Below are positions 23,060-33,118 of a stretch of DNA of 64,000 nucleotides, piece by piece. Numbering within the stretch: position 1 is the first letter of the stretch; every line of letters starts with the position of its first letter. The notes under the pieces are model-generated. The model searched no databases. It saw only the letters and a program-made list of their open reading frames with translations, and had not been told where the DNA came from. The stretch spans positions 1-64,000 of the forward strand of contig CAJQUW010009006.1 in the NCBI GenBank assembly GCA_907163375.1, in the 5' to 3' direction. Source of the DNA: Prostheceraeus crozeri (lineage: Eukaryota > Platyhelminthes > Polycladida > Euryleptidae). The position numbers and the translations under genes are program-made.

Positions 23060-23202
23060 CTCCCGAGAACGAACCATCGGCTCTCTTAAGGGCCACCATG
23101 GGGCAAGACATGATAGAACCTCCACGCGGTTTGCCCTGGGCAGTCTTCGGACTGGCGAATACTATCATTAAGTTGAATCTGCTATCAGTCAACTTGAACG
23201 TT
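23060..23202 (+). ncRNA. Structured 3' module after gene 2
   Basis: Second 143-bp copy. Histone-type stem-loop 23079-23094, UUCG-capped hairpin 23141-23154, CTAT hairpin 23170-23195. ATGATAG near 23110 can pair with CTATCAT near 23162 (7 bp), one pair better than in the first copy. Confidence 0.65.
23079..23098 (+). terminator. Histone-type 3' stem-loop after gene 2
   Basis: The same 6-bp stem and CTTA loop followed by ACCA, 34 nt after the stop at 23044, with ggggcaaga just downstream. No AATAAA is present in the following 350 bp. Confidence 0.55.
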
Positions 23203-23380
23203 GCAAATGAAGTTCGGTGTAATACTTCCTTTTGACGGGCGTTCCTGTAAAGGGCGGCGGTGAAACCCGTAGCTATGTATACCGCAAGGGACATTCGGCA
23301 ATGGTCAATCTTGTTTAACCTCTCTGCGTCATGTTTGCAAGTGATTGCCTCTGTCTCAACGTAGTATGCATTCGCGTCAG
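23203..23380 (+). ncRNA. Structured subterminal module A
   Basis: A homologue of the fragment's 4545-4375 and, more distantly, of modules B and C. Non-coding: the frames across it are not shared between copies as proteins. Starts near tgtaatacttcc, has gggcggcgg in the middle and closes ctcaacgtag. Confidence 0.45.
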
Positions 23381-23540
23381 GGCGACATTTAGCCAACTGT
23401 CGAAGGTTGCCTAAAACTTTCCATTGCATACGTTATGAGAACCATGAGTTCTACCTGTCTCTATTAATGAGACGAATTGATGAATGGAATGAAATGGGAG
23501 GACACTCACGCGCCACACGCAACATAACACACTTCTCTCT

Positions 23541-23950
23541 TCCGTAGTCTAACAAGCTCTTTACACATGGATCGCAGTCGATTGCTATCCCTGTATCAGA
23601 AGTGTAAGCTATCTTAATTTTATTTGACACTATTTCATCTATCATCGTCGTCCATATGAAATGTTTTAAGATTTACAAGTTAGACTAAGCGTGCTACTAT
23701 TTCCAAATGAAAAAGTATACATGGTTAAATCATCCACTTAAGCCCATCCGTAGTCTAACAAGCTCTTTACACATGGATCGCAGTCGATTGCTATCCCTGT
23801 ATCAGAAGTGTAAGCCATCTTAATTAACACTATTTCATCTATCATCATTGCCCATATGAAATGTTATAAGATTTACAAGTTAGACTAAGCGTGCTACTAT
23901 TTCCAAATGAAAAAGCATACATGGTTAAATCATCCACTGAAGCCCCGTTC
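23541..23950. repeat. Two tandem ~206-bp direct repeats
   Basis: tccgtagtctaacaagctc starts at 23541 and again at 23747. Each unit also carries gattgctatccctgtatcag and gcgtgctactatttcc. The inverted fragment holds the same pair (about 3890-4290), and the last motif is the part shared with the minisatellite. Confidence 0.75.
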
Positions 23951-23995
23951 AAGTAAGTCAGTATGAAAGCAAAGATAATACGAAATAAAAATTTA

Positions 23996-24442
23996 TTATG
24001 GCATGTATTTCAAAAGGTCTTCATCGTCAATATCGTCCCAGAGTCTGGCTTCACATAGATAACAAAAACAGTTCACTTGCTTTAATCGTTCTTCCACTGC
24101 GAGCCTCACTTTGTCGATATACTCCCACTCCGCCATAGTTCGTGGCTGGGAGTTAGGGGTGTACCACTCCCATAATTGGTGGAGGAATTTGGTGCTGGTG
24201 ATCTCCATCACATCGTCAGTATCGTACTGGAGATACTTCCACCTCACGCCTGTTAAGTCGGGACACTCCTTCTCACATACACTCTCTTCGTCGTCCGCTG
24301 GTAATGACAACTTTCCGATATTGTCCAGTCGGTACACCTTCTCTACCTTCCCCTTCGTTGGAGCGTTTGGTGCAACGAGCGCCTTTGGTGTTGAGCATGG
24401 AGAAGAGAATTTTGTGTTTGGTGTTGTCGGAGGGCTTGTCAT
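23996..24442 (-). CDS. Polinton gene of unknown function (148 aa)
   Basis: Starts MTSPPTTP with a Ser/Thr/Pro-rich N-terminus (~45 aa), then an acidic-aromatic body (WKYLQYDTDD, WEWYTPNSQP, MAEWEYIDKVRLAVEERL) and a C-terminal FCYLCEARLWDD with a single CxxC. No family is recognised. A poly(A) signal lies at its 3' end (AATAAA on the minus strand near 23993). It is transcribed away from the polymerase gene from a shared region with CCAAT boxes and a TATATA core. Confidence 0.6.
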   Translation of the reverse strand: MTSPPTTPNTKFSSPCSTPKALVAPNAPTKGKVEKVYRLDNIGKLSLPADDEESVCEKECPDLTGVRWKYLQYDTDDVMEITSTKFLHQLWEWYTPNSQPRTMAEWEYIDKVRLAVEERLKQVNCFCYLCEARLWDDIDDEDLLKYMP

Positions 24443-24497
24443 GTTGACTGTGAATAATAACTTTGAAATGTTTTCTAATTCTTAAGTATCAACAAGC

Positions 24498-24546
24498 AAC
24501 CAATCAGAATGAACAGCCAATGAATGATGAATATGAAAGTATATAT
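24498..24546. promoter_or_regulatory. Divergent promoter: two CCAAT boxes and TATATA
   Basis: CCAAT occurs at about 24500 and 24517, and TATATAT at 24540-24546, between the minus-strand gene (start 24442) and the polymerase leader. The same elements in the same order stand before the outermost minus-strand gene at the other end of the element (40853 to 40807). Confidence 0.5.
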
Positions 24547-24699
24547 GTAAAGTGACATTCGTGTCATTTCACTCTGTCTTTGTGACATATAAGTGAAGTG
24601 TTCTCTGACGAATTCTATATTTGAGGCGTACAAGTGAACTGCTCTCTCGTGAAGTCTCTATCTTGTTGAAGTATCAACCTTAAACTCGATTTCGTTGAA

Positions 24700-24889
24700 A
24701 TGGTAAGTTGAAAATTTCTTCACTCATCTCCCTCAAACGTGTGGCTAATAGCATCTTCCTCAATTTCAGGCATCAACTTCATCACCAACGCCCTCCCTTC
24801 TCGAGGAAAGTTTAGAGTTGTTGAGTCAAAGTAGGTTGTAACAATACACTGAGACTTGAACAGAGATGATAGAATGATTTCTCTTTCAG
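24700..24889 (+). other. Polymerase leader with possible short introns
   Basis: An ATG at 24700 is followed at once by gtaagt and, 67 bp later, by ttcag; a second GT...AG pair spans about 24831-24889. Both spaces are of minimal intron size. The first mirrors the arrangement at the other outermost gene (40705), where the ATG is also directly followed by gtaagt. Splicing is inferred from motifs only. Confidence 0.45.
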
Positions 24890-27800
24890 GTGATGCGAGT
24901 TCCAGCTCAGGACCCTCGCGACAAGGCAACGAGTGGGAATGTGCCGACTGCGGACATATGTTTACAAGGAAGCAAAGTCTCCTTCGACACATCAAACAAC
25001 GTGTGTGTCAACGCAAAGCGGCGTCAATCTCCGGAGGTGAAGTTGATTCTGACGATGACATCTCCTTTCCTTGCGATTTGTGCCCTCTTTCTTTTGATAG
25101 TCACTTTCAGCGATCTTCGCACAGACTTCAACACACGCATGCAAATGATCACTACACCAACGGTACCTCTACCATCTCCCTCATTAATGTTTCACATAAT
25201 AATTTAGTACGCGACTACTGCATGGAGTCCAATACTCAAATAGTAGATTTTCCTGAGTGGCTCCTTCAAAATTCTAACATTATCGAAGCGCTCTTCAACA
25301 ATTTAGACAATTTTAGAATGAAGGCGCTCATCTACCTTAAACTAAAATATATTAAGATAGATTTTCAAACGGGTCAAGTGACGGAGAGAATACAGTTTCA
25401 TGTTCCTTCCTCTTCCGCAACCGAAGTTGTAGACTGCGAGTCTTGGCTAAATTTTCACATTCAATGTTTAAAATCAAATGTAGATAAATTCAATCAACGT
25501 GACAGCGCTCTCATTTTTGATGGTGTGGACTCAGCCATATTCAAAATTTCCCTATTAGAAAGTCATGCAGCTCGAGGCACATTTAAACTACCAAAAACGT
25601 TGTATAATAAGAAAGCTGTCATCAATGTCGATTGTAAATCACAGTGTTTCAAATATGCAGTCCTATCCATCCTTCACTATAATGATATCAACGCGCACCG
25701 AGATCGCACCTATAGCTATAGACAGTGGGAGGATGAACTAGACTTTGAAGGTTGTGATAGTAACAACATGAAAATCAAAGATGTAGAAACGTTCGAAAAA
25801 CATAATAAGATTAAAATTGTCGTTCACGTGTGGGAGAAGGGGTTGAAGGGTGCCCGCTATAATTCACGTTCAACTTGTTATGAACGTGTAGTCAACCTCT
25901 TATTAGTAAAACAAGATGATAGCGAGGAATGCCACTACTGTGGTATACCCAAAATCTCTCGCTTGTACACTCACTTGGGGCACTCTAAAAGAGGTGAACA
26001 TTTTGTATGCGACCGCTGCATCCGCTCCTTTCGGAGTAAAGATAAATTTGAAACTCACTATGAATGGTGCAAACGAGGTAAATTTCAAATGGAACGCATG
26101 CCCAAAGATAAAATATTTTCACATAGGGATAATGGTGACGAATTAAGTCCACTGCGTGTCATTTACGCAGACATAGAATGCTACATTGATGATATCATCC
26201 ACAAGCCAGCAGCCATATCCTGCTATGAAGTATGGCATGACCACTTTAAGAATAGACAAAACAAAATGCATACTTGGCAAGGTGAAGATTGCATTTCAAA
26301 ATTTCTAGAATTTCTCGATAAAGCTGCTAAATTTCAACAATCATATGATTCCCAATTGCAGCGTAAGTCACTACATATGTCAGATGAAGACAAACAAAAA
26401 TTTGAAAGTTGCACATCGTGCCCTAAATGTCATAAAACGTTTGATGACGATAAAATTAAGAAAGTGCGTGATCATGATCACATCACTGGTAAATTTAGAA
26501 ACGCACTCTGCTCCAAATGTAACTTTTCACTTAGGTTGAGACGTCGTGTACTACCCGTCATTTTTCATAACTTTAAGGGCTATGACAGTCATATGCTCAT
26601 AAAAGGAGGGTTGAGCCAGATGAAATCGTGGCAGTTTAATGTAATAGCGCAAACGAGAGAAAAATTCATGGCAATGACAGCAAAAGTACCAGTAGATAAA
26701 ACTAAAGAAAATAAGACAGTCTTCTTCGAAATAAAATTTTTAGATTCATTCCAATTCATGTCAGCGTCACTAGTTTCTCTCGTTCGTAATCTCAAGTTTC
26801 TTCCCCATAGTCAAACTTTGAAGAAACATTATCCAAACTTAAGGGATGAAATAATCACACGCAAAGGAGTCTTTCCTTATGCGTATTTTAGCTCAATGTC
26901 TAAACTAAATGAAACAATCCTTCCTTCCATTGACAAATTCCAAAACGATTTGACGGTTGAAGATTGTCCAGTAGAAGATTATGAACATGCTCAAGAGGCA
27001 TGGTTAAAATTTGATTGTAAAACGTTTGGCGATTATATGATCGCTTACTTAGAATTAGATGTCATTTTGCCGCCTGATGTCTTTCAGGAATTTCGACGAG
27101 TGGCATTAGAAGAAGACAAATTAGATCCTGTCCACTTTGTCAGTCTACCAGCCATGTCCTTTAAATCAGCCTTTAAAATGACTGGTGAGACCATTCATCT
27201 CTTACAAGACCCCGAGATGTATAATATATTTGAGCGCGGAATACGCGGTGGTCTCACATTTGTAAATAAACATCATATAAAATCTGAAACAGTAGGTGAT
27301 AATCATATCCTCCTAAAGTACTATGACCAAAATAATTTATATGGCAGTTCACTGTCTAAACCACTACCTCATTCCGAGTTTAGTTGGTTAAATCAAGATG
27401 AGCTTGAGTATTACTCCAACCCTTAAAACATACTGAAGATTCCAGATGAAGGTGATTGGGGATATTATTTTGAAGTGGATTTGATTTATCCAAATAGCAT
27501 TAAAAATAAAACTGCTGATTTCCCACTCGCACCTGAATCTGGTGAAGTGACTGAAGATATGTTTTCACCATTCATGTCACAATTTCATAATAACTTAACA
27601 GTGTGTGGACAGCCAAGGTACAAACCATGCCGCAAACTTTTACTCACCCAATATGATAAGAAAAATTATCTCGTACACTTCTGCATACTAAAATTCTATT
27701 TAGAAATGGGCATGCTTCTAAAGTCAGTTCACCGCATTATCAAATTTAGACAGAAAGCCTTCCTCAAACCCTACATAGATAGTAACAGTCAAAAACGTGC

Positions 27801-28673
27801 ACTCGCCCAAATAATTTTTAAAAGGATTTTTATAAATATAAGAATAACAGTCTTTTCGGAAAGACCATGGAGGATGTTAGAAAACGTATGAACTACAAAC
27901 TGGTCGTTGATGAACAAAAATATCACAAATTGCCCTCATCACCTCTTTTCATTGATAGAGACATCATCGATGAGGATCTTGTAGGTGTTAAAATGATAAA
28001 ATCAGAAGTTGAGTTGTGCAAACCCATCTATATTGGGAAAGCCGTTTTAGATTATTCCAAGCTTGAAATGTATCAACTCTTCTACAAAATATTAAAACCA
28101 TGCCCTCTCGTAAAAGAGGTTCACTTGCTGGGTGGTGATACAGATAGTTTCTTTTTAGGAATTACCACTCAAAAAGATTTAAATTTTAATGAAGTAGGTA
28201 AGTCATTAGAAAAATATTTCGACACATCTAACTACAATCCCACTCATCCACTCTATTCCATACAGAATAAAGCCAAACTTGGTTGTTTTAAGGATGAAAC
28301 AGCAGGAAAGGAAATAGATGAAATGGTTCTCCTCCGTCCTAAAATGTATTCCATGAAATTAAAAGAATGTGCAGATAGTATTAAGCGTGCTAAAGGTATA
28401 TCAAAATCCATTGTTCACAAAATGAAACATCGGTCCTATAAGAAGGCCTATAAAAATAAAACTATAACGTTTGTCAATATGACAATCTTAAAATCTCAAG
28501 TTCATACTGTGAAAACGCACATGTTCAAGAAACGAGCGCTTTCAGCATGGGAGGATAAGAGGTGTTGGATAGGACATAACACATCTCTTCCACATGGACA
28601 TCCTGACACAAACATACCTCCACCCAAAAGAATAAAACTCACGCTACCACATTCAGGAGATGTATTGACATAA
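24856..28673 (+). pseudogene. Polinton protein-primed DNA polymerase B (broken)
   Basis: This region encodes the family-B polymerase that copies the element from its ends. Two C2H2-like fingers come first (CADCGHMF, CDLCPLSF). Next come exonuclease motifs (YADIECY; HNFKGYDSHM; then YLELDV), the synthesis motif A (YDQNNLYG), the motif B neighbourhood (WRMLENVRKRMN) and the metal-binding GDTDSF of motif C. This order matches protein-primed polymerases of Polintons and adenoviruses. The poly(A) signal is at 28832. The gene is interrupted, with about two or three breaks, so this copy is a fossil. Confidence 0.9.
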
Positions 28674-28823
28674 TCAACTTTAACTCAGTATTTTGATGTT
28701 GCTTTTTGTAGATATACATGGTTGTTTTATGTATCGCATGAGATCGTTTCTTCCTTGTGAATATATGCCTACAGTCAGCCCATTCCCCCTTTATCTGTGA
28801 AAAGACTTTTTCATACACATATT

Positions 28824-28837
28824 TTTATTTCAATAAA
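28824..28837. terminator. Back-to-back poly(A) signals
   Basis: AATAAA on plus at 28832-28837 (polymerase) and on minus at 28829-28824 (last minus-strand gene) lie within 14 bp, so the two convergent transcripts end on top of each other. Confidence 0.6.
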
Positions 28838-28852
28838 CATATCACAATGACT

Positions 28853-30411
28853 TCACTTTGTTTTCCGAAACACTAAAGTTACGAGAGATTTAGTATCTTT
28901 CACATGGATGCACTCTTGTAAACCATTGGTAATTTTGATAGCAATAGAGGGTATAGTTTGTTTGACGACGGGATGATAGAAAATAGATTCAAACATCTTC
29001 TCGACTATTCCATATGAAGCGTCTTTATCATGAATGAAATCACGTAAAATGTATTCTTTTTTCTCGCCAACAGAAATAGGTAGAATCAAATCACTTTGAA
29101 TGTAAAGGTGCTGTTCATGTTTATCAAATGTCATTGGTGTTTCTATACCAATCGTATGCGCAGCAGTAAACACAGTTTGTAGCATTGAAAAACCAAAGAG
29201 TTTTTTCAAATTTTTACTCAATTGACATTGAATGTCATCGCCCAGTTTCAGAACAACGCGTTGATTTTCAATTGAAAACGAAATGTGGTGTGTCTTTACA
29301 TCATATTTACTTTTCATCACATGCTTCAACTTCTGTTGTATATAAGGATTTACTACATGAATGAAGCTTTCAACTGTATGATATAGACGCGGCATTATAT
29401 TGATTGCAACTTTAGATTCTTCATAAGACTGGTAAATTTTCTTGATGCGATCACCATAGATGTCCACCCACCATTCATCATTAACTGAATCAGCTTTAGT
29501 GTGATATTCATGAGAAGCATACACCAGACCGCTTCCAATAATAGGTGTATAATGTCTTACAAAATGACGCAAGGTTGGAGAGAAATAAACTGTAAGTTTG
29601 TCATTATATTTCTGAATAACCAACTTATTTTTGTCCGCCATAATTTTCTCTCCATACTTCTTACCCACAGTCTCATCCCATCGTTTACTAACTCAATAAG
29701 TGATAAAGGTTGAACACCACGGTTTTTCAAAATGATGCGTTCTTCGCATTCTACAACATCTTCATCAAATATTTCAAATTTATAATGAAATTTGTTGATT
29801 CGATTTGAATAAACTTTTTTAACATTTGCAGTAGCAATTGACGTTAGATGTAGTCCATGACCAAAACCAAGATGTGGATAGAATTCATTATCCAACCTCA
29901 GTGTAAGACCTTTAGTAAAAGAATGAAAGCGAAGGAACTGTCTCCCACTCCAATGATAGATAGTAAACTCATAAGCTTTCTGATTTTTATTCTTCATGAT
30001 GGAAGTATTACCACTATTGAATGCCTTAATAATTTTCTCATTCCCAAATGGTTCATAAGAATCTGATTTTATCTGAATCCATTCATAGTTCCACTTTCCA
30101 TCTGATGTTAAATTGTATGGGAACTGGAATGCATTATTCATCGTTATTCCATCATGGGTGCGAGGAGTCAATATCATTTCTTCCAAATCATTCACATTCT
30201 GAATATTGCTATCATAGCAAATACTAGAAACGCCAACCTCCCATTCACCTTCTAAATGTAGTGGGCGATTTAATTCTACTCGATAGTCTGATGGTTTATT
30301 TTTGGGAAATTTATTCATAGAAGCATTACTGGGCAAGTAGATTAGAAACGAGTCCTTATTTTCACTTTCCATATTATTCACATTGGAAAATATATTAGCA
30401 TACTTTTGCAT
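28853..30411 (-). pseudogene. F54H12.2-like Polinton protein, copy 1 (broken)
   Basis: The N-terminal part has FLIYLPSNASMNKFP and, ~35 residues on, LEGEWEVGVSSICY. These are features of a family often labelled F54H12.2-like in animal genomes and carried by Polintons. The C-terminal end (TLVFRKTK) resembles the end of the neighbour (TLHFRMKS), so the two are paralogues. Their role is not settled; a structural or virion-surface role is a guess. The region is interrupted, with about one break. It starts at 30411 in a TAATG overlap with the preceding gene's stop. Confidence 0.7.
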
Positions 30412-31808
30412 TAACTCTTCATTCGGAAATGGAGTGTGATACTTGTCACAGCATCTTTATGAAAAGGAATCAACGCACCAGCATCGTCATAAATGGCAAT
30501 ATCAATTTGTGGGATGTAGTTTGATTTCAGCTTTGTATAATGCACTTTCTTGAAAGTATGCTCAGATAAAATACTGCAGCTTTTTGGCTGGTATGGTATC
30601 ATTGCTAGCAATGGAGCTTCAACATCTCCCACACGTACATCTTCACCAATATTGGAATATATCTGAAAATAGTTAATACGACGCGATGGCGACATGTCTG
30701 CGCTAGCTTTGGTTACAGTACCACTTTTAAAGATATTTTGATCAAAACCCAAAATGTCCATTAGAGTTTTATCCATAATTAGTTCAATACCTTTTCCACT
30801 TATAGTGAGAGACAAAACACCTTCTTTTTCAGAAAATAAAATATGTTGCTTATTAATCACTTCATTTAAATAATCTACAACCAATTTAACCGAAGTAATA
30901 ATGCGAGGCATCAACACTCTTGTTTCATGTAAGATACCACCGAAAGGCTCTACACACTTTCTGTATAAAGATACGGTCCATTCTGTATCAAATTGATTTG
31001 ACCTTTCACATGGTAAATGTTGCATATCAAATTTTCCATGAACAGCTGCAGAATGATGTCGTAAGAACTGATGAAAATCTTTTGAACAAACTAATACTAG
31101 ATCATCATCATTTAATTTACTTATTGCAATAGGATTAGATGATTTGATATAAGTCAATGTTGCCACTTGTTTACCATCAACTCGAAGGAGATAATTAAAT
31201 TTCTTCAATAATGTTTCAGGAGTCATGTTTGTCTTTCTTGGCTTAATCACAATCTTCTTCACCAACGTCTTCTCATTTCTTGGAATAAGATCTACATAAT
31301 AAGCTTCCTCTCGATATATTAACTGTTTATGACCACTTATGTGGTAATTAACATTAAAATTATCATAGCTTGTTAAGGCGCTAGCGAGGTAACCTAAATC
31401 ATTTCTTAAACTTGGACTTAAACCAACAATCCAATCTTTCTCAACTACATGATGTACATAATTATGATCATCATTGTGCGGAGTAAATTGGACAATATGT
31501 TTACACGCTTTATTCAAGAAATCATACATAAACTTTTTAAATGATAAGAGATCTTTCTTTGCCCACTGTGGAATGTATACTCGGCAGCCCTTTTCACATT
31601 GGTAAGCAGCTGTGCGTCTCATATTAATAGTCATCACCTCATGATCAAAAGTATAGACACAGTTGATATAAACAAGTTGAGTGACACCCACTTCCCACTT
31701 TCCATTTAGCTGTTGTGTATAATCAATGGGAGTAGAAAAGAGTGCGGCTCGATTACTAGCAAATCTCTTTGTAGCCGCATTGCTAAGCAAAATATGATAA
31801 AACGACAT
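30411..31808 (-). CDS. F54H12.2-like Polinton protein, copy 2 (465 aa)
   Basis: Open over 465 codons. Starts MSFYHILLSNAATKRF and has LNGKWEVGVTQLVY at about residues 34-47, matching the LxGxWEVG motif of its paralogue downstream. Beyond lie a long mixed alpha/beta body and an end TSITLHFRMKS. No membrane segment or enzyme motif is seen. It starts only 35 bp from the plus-strand gene at 31844, so promoters must overlap coding DNA or lie very close. Its stop overlaps the next ATG (TAATG). Confidence 0.75.
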   Translation of the reverse strand: MSFYHILLSNAATKRFASNRAALFSTPIDYTQQLNGKWEVGVTQLVYINCVYTFDHEVMTINMRRTAAYQCEKGCRVYIPQWAKKDLLSFKKFMYDFLNKACKHIVQFTPHNDDHNYVHHVVEKDWIVGLSPSLRNDLGYLASALTSYDNFNVNYHISGHKQLIYREEAYYVDLIPRNEKTLVKKIVIKPRKTNMTPETLLKKFNYLLRVDGKQVATLTYIKSSNPIAISKLNDDDLVLVCSKDFHQFLRHHSAAVHGKFDMQHLPCERSNQFDTEWTVSLYRKCVEPFGGILHETRVLMPRIITSVKLVVDYLNEVINKQHILFSEKEGVLSLTISGKGIELIMDKTLMDILGFDQNIFKSGTVTKASADMSPSRRINYFQIYSNIGEDVRVGDVEAPLLAMIPYQPKSCSILSEHTFKKVHYTKLKSNYIPQIDIAIYDDAGALIPFHKDAVTSITLHFRMKS

Positions 31809-31843
31809 TTTGATATTGCTGATCTGCGACTTTGCATAACATC

Positions 31844-32200
31844 ATGAAGACTTGGATTTTGGACTCTCTACAATATATCAGAGTTGATCGTGATGGAAAC
31901 GTACATTTCAAAAATTCTCATGGTCATACATCAAGAGGTATTACATTAACATGGCGACAATTTGTCAACCTCAATGATATCATGAGGGATTTCGAATATT
32001 TTGAAACATTAAGATTCATCTCCTTGGGTGATCAAGTTTGGCTTCAACATTACAGAAATGAAATTCAAATCTACCATTCTCATTCCGCAAACTGTTTCTC
32101 ATTTCGCAAATACAATTGGGAGAAGTATAGAAGATACATACATCGCTCCATCATGACATTTATTCGTCGTGAGTTCATCGCGCTACTATGCAAATCTTAA
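31844..32200 (+). CDS. Small Polinton protein, PC4-like pattern (copy 1)
   Basis: The ATG at 31844 opens a ~118-residue frame starting MKTWILDSLQYIRVD. The stretch RVDRDGNVHFKN followed by RGITLTWRQFVNL resembles the core of the transcription coactivator PC4/Sub1 (strand, turn, then GISL-x-x-x-QW-x-x-L), but the match is weak. A tandem paralogue follows (32223-32549), sharing YNWEKYRRYIHRSI against GSWEKYKRKVHRSI. The pair precedes a TBP-like gene, which fits a transcription role. That is inference. Confidence 0.55.
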   Translation: MKTWILDSLQYIRVDRDGNVHFKNSHGHTSRGITLTWRQFVNLNDIMRDFEYFETLRFISLGDQVWLQHYRNEIQIYHSHSANCFSFRKYNWEKYRRYIHRSIMTFIRREFIALLCKS

Positions 32201-32222
32201 TCAGACATGACTACCACGCACC

Positions 32223-32549
32223 ATGAGTTGGAAATTAGATTCCCTACAACGTATTGAAACGGATCATGATCGAAACGTCTATTTCAAAGATTCAACTGGA
32301 AATGTGAGAAGAGAGTTTGCTTTATCTTATCGTCATTTTCAATCTTTACATCATATCATGAAGGATTTGAAATACTTCTATATGAAAAGACATTCACGTA
32401 TTGGAAATCGCATCTGGCTGCGCGTCAACAAACGGCGAATTCAACTCTATCATTCCCAACTTCATACTAACTTCACATTTCATCAAGGTAGTTGGGAAAA
32501 GTATAAAAGGAAGGTACATCGCTCAATTTACTCATTTTTTTCATCATGA
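32223..32549 (+). CDS. Small Polinton protein, PC4-like pattern (copy 2)
   Basis: A 108-residue paralogue of the previous gene, starting MSWKLDSLQRIE. Shared positions include the DxxxNVxFK turn, the HI/DIM(R/K)D(F/L) helix, the IWLR...RIQLYHS strand pair and the C-terminal WEKYKRKVHRSI. Its stop overlaps the start of the next gene in an ATGA (32546-32549), hinting at reinitiation on one messenger. Confidence 0.6.
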   Translation: MSWKLDSLQRIETDHDRNVYFKDSTGNVRREFALSYRHFQSLHHIMKDLKYFYMKRHSRIGNRIWLRVNKRRIQLYHSQLHTNFTFHQGSWEKYKRKVHRSIYSFFSS

Positions 32550-33086
32550 AGCGCCATCGCTACACCATCGTCAACATTCTCCGTCGCTTCAGACTCTACA
32601 CCAAAATCGATCTCACAACATTACACCAACACCTTCCAAACAGCAAGTACTAACCGTCCTCAAATGTTAGTGGTGAAGATGAACAATTCACGGAATCTTC
32701 AACTCTTCCCAAATGGGACTGTACAGATTCTCGGCGCCCTTTCTCATCCATCGGAGCAGTCAATGCGCTTAGAGCTACAGAGACTACTACGTCGGATATG
32801 GAAGAGGGAGAGGTGTGTGATGTCGAATCTGACTGTGGACAATATGGTGATCTCTACTCAATTGAGTGAAAGTGTATCATTTTTGAAGATTCGTACCAGC
32901 AGTTACAATTTGTGTTATGAACCCGAACTTTTTCCTGCAGCTCTCATTAGTTGTTGGTTACCTGTGCATGTGGCAATCTTTCATAATAGTAAAGTGATCA
33001 TTACTGGACTAAAATCTCACGTACAAGCAAATGTGATCCTAGACTATCTCATCGAGTATGTACGCACCCAGCGGATTGTAAAATAA
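32546..33086 (+). pseudogene. TBP-like protein carried by the Polinton
   Basis: The C-terminal part has YNLCYEPELFPAALI then VAIFHNSKVIITGLKS, a close fit to the second repeat of TATA-binding protein (YEPELFPGLIYRM; LIFVSGKVVLTGAK). Ahead of it lies NLQLFPNGTVQILGALS, which looks like the end of a first repeat. The gene is TBP-core sized. It lies directly behind the two PC4-like genes and ends at a poly(A) signal (33082). A TBP relative in the element would let it direct its own TATA promoters, several of which are present at the left end. The region seems interrupted, about one break. Not a known Polinton core gene to my knowledge. Confidence 0.65.
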
Positions 33087-33118
33087 AAAACAATTTTTTC
33101 CAACATGATGTTTTTATT
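33082..33118. terminator. Convergent poly(A) signals
   Basis: AATAAA on plus at 33082-33087 (TBP-like gene) and on minus at 33118-33113 (protease gene). Confidence 0.6.
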
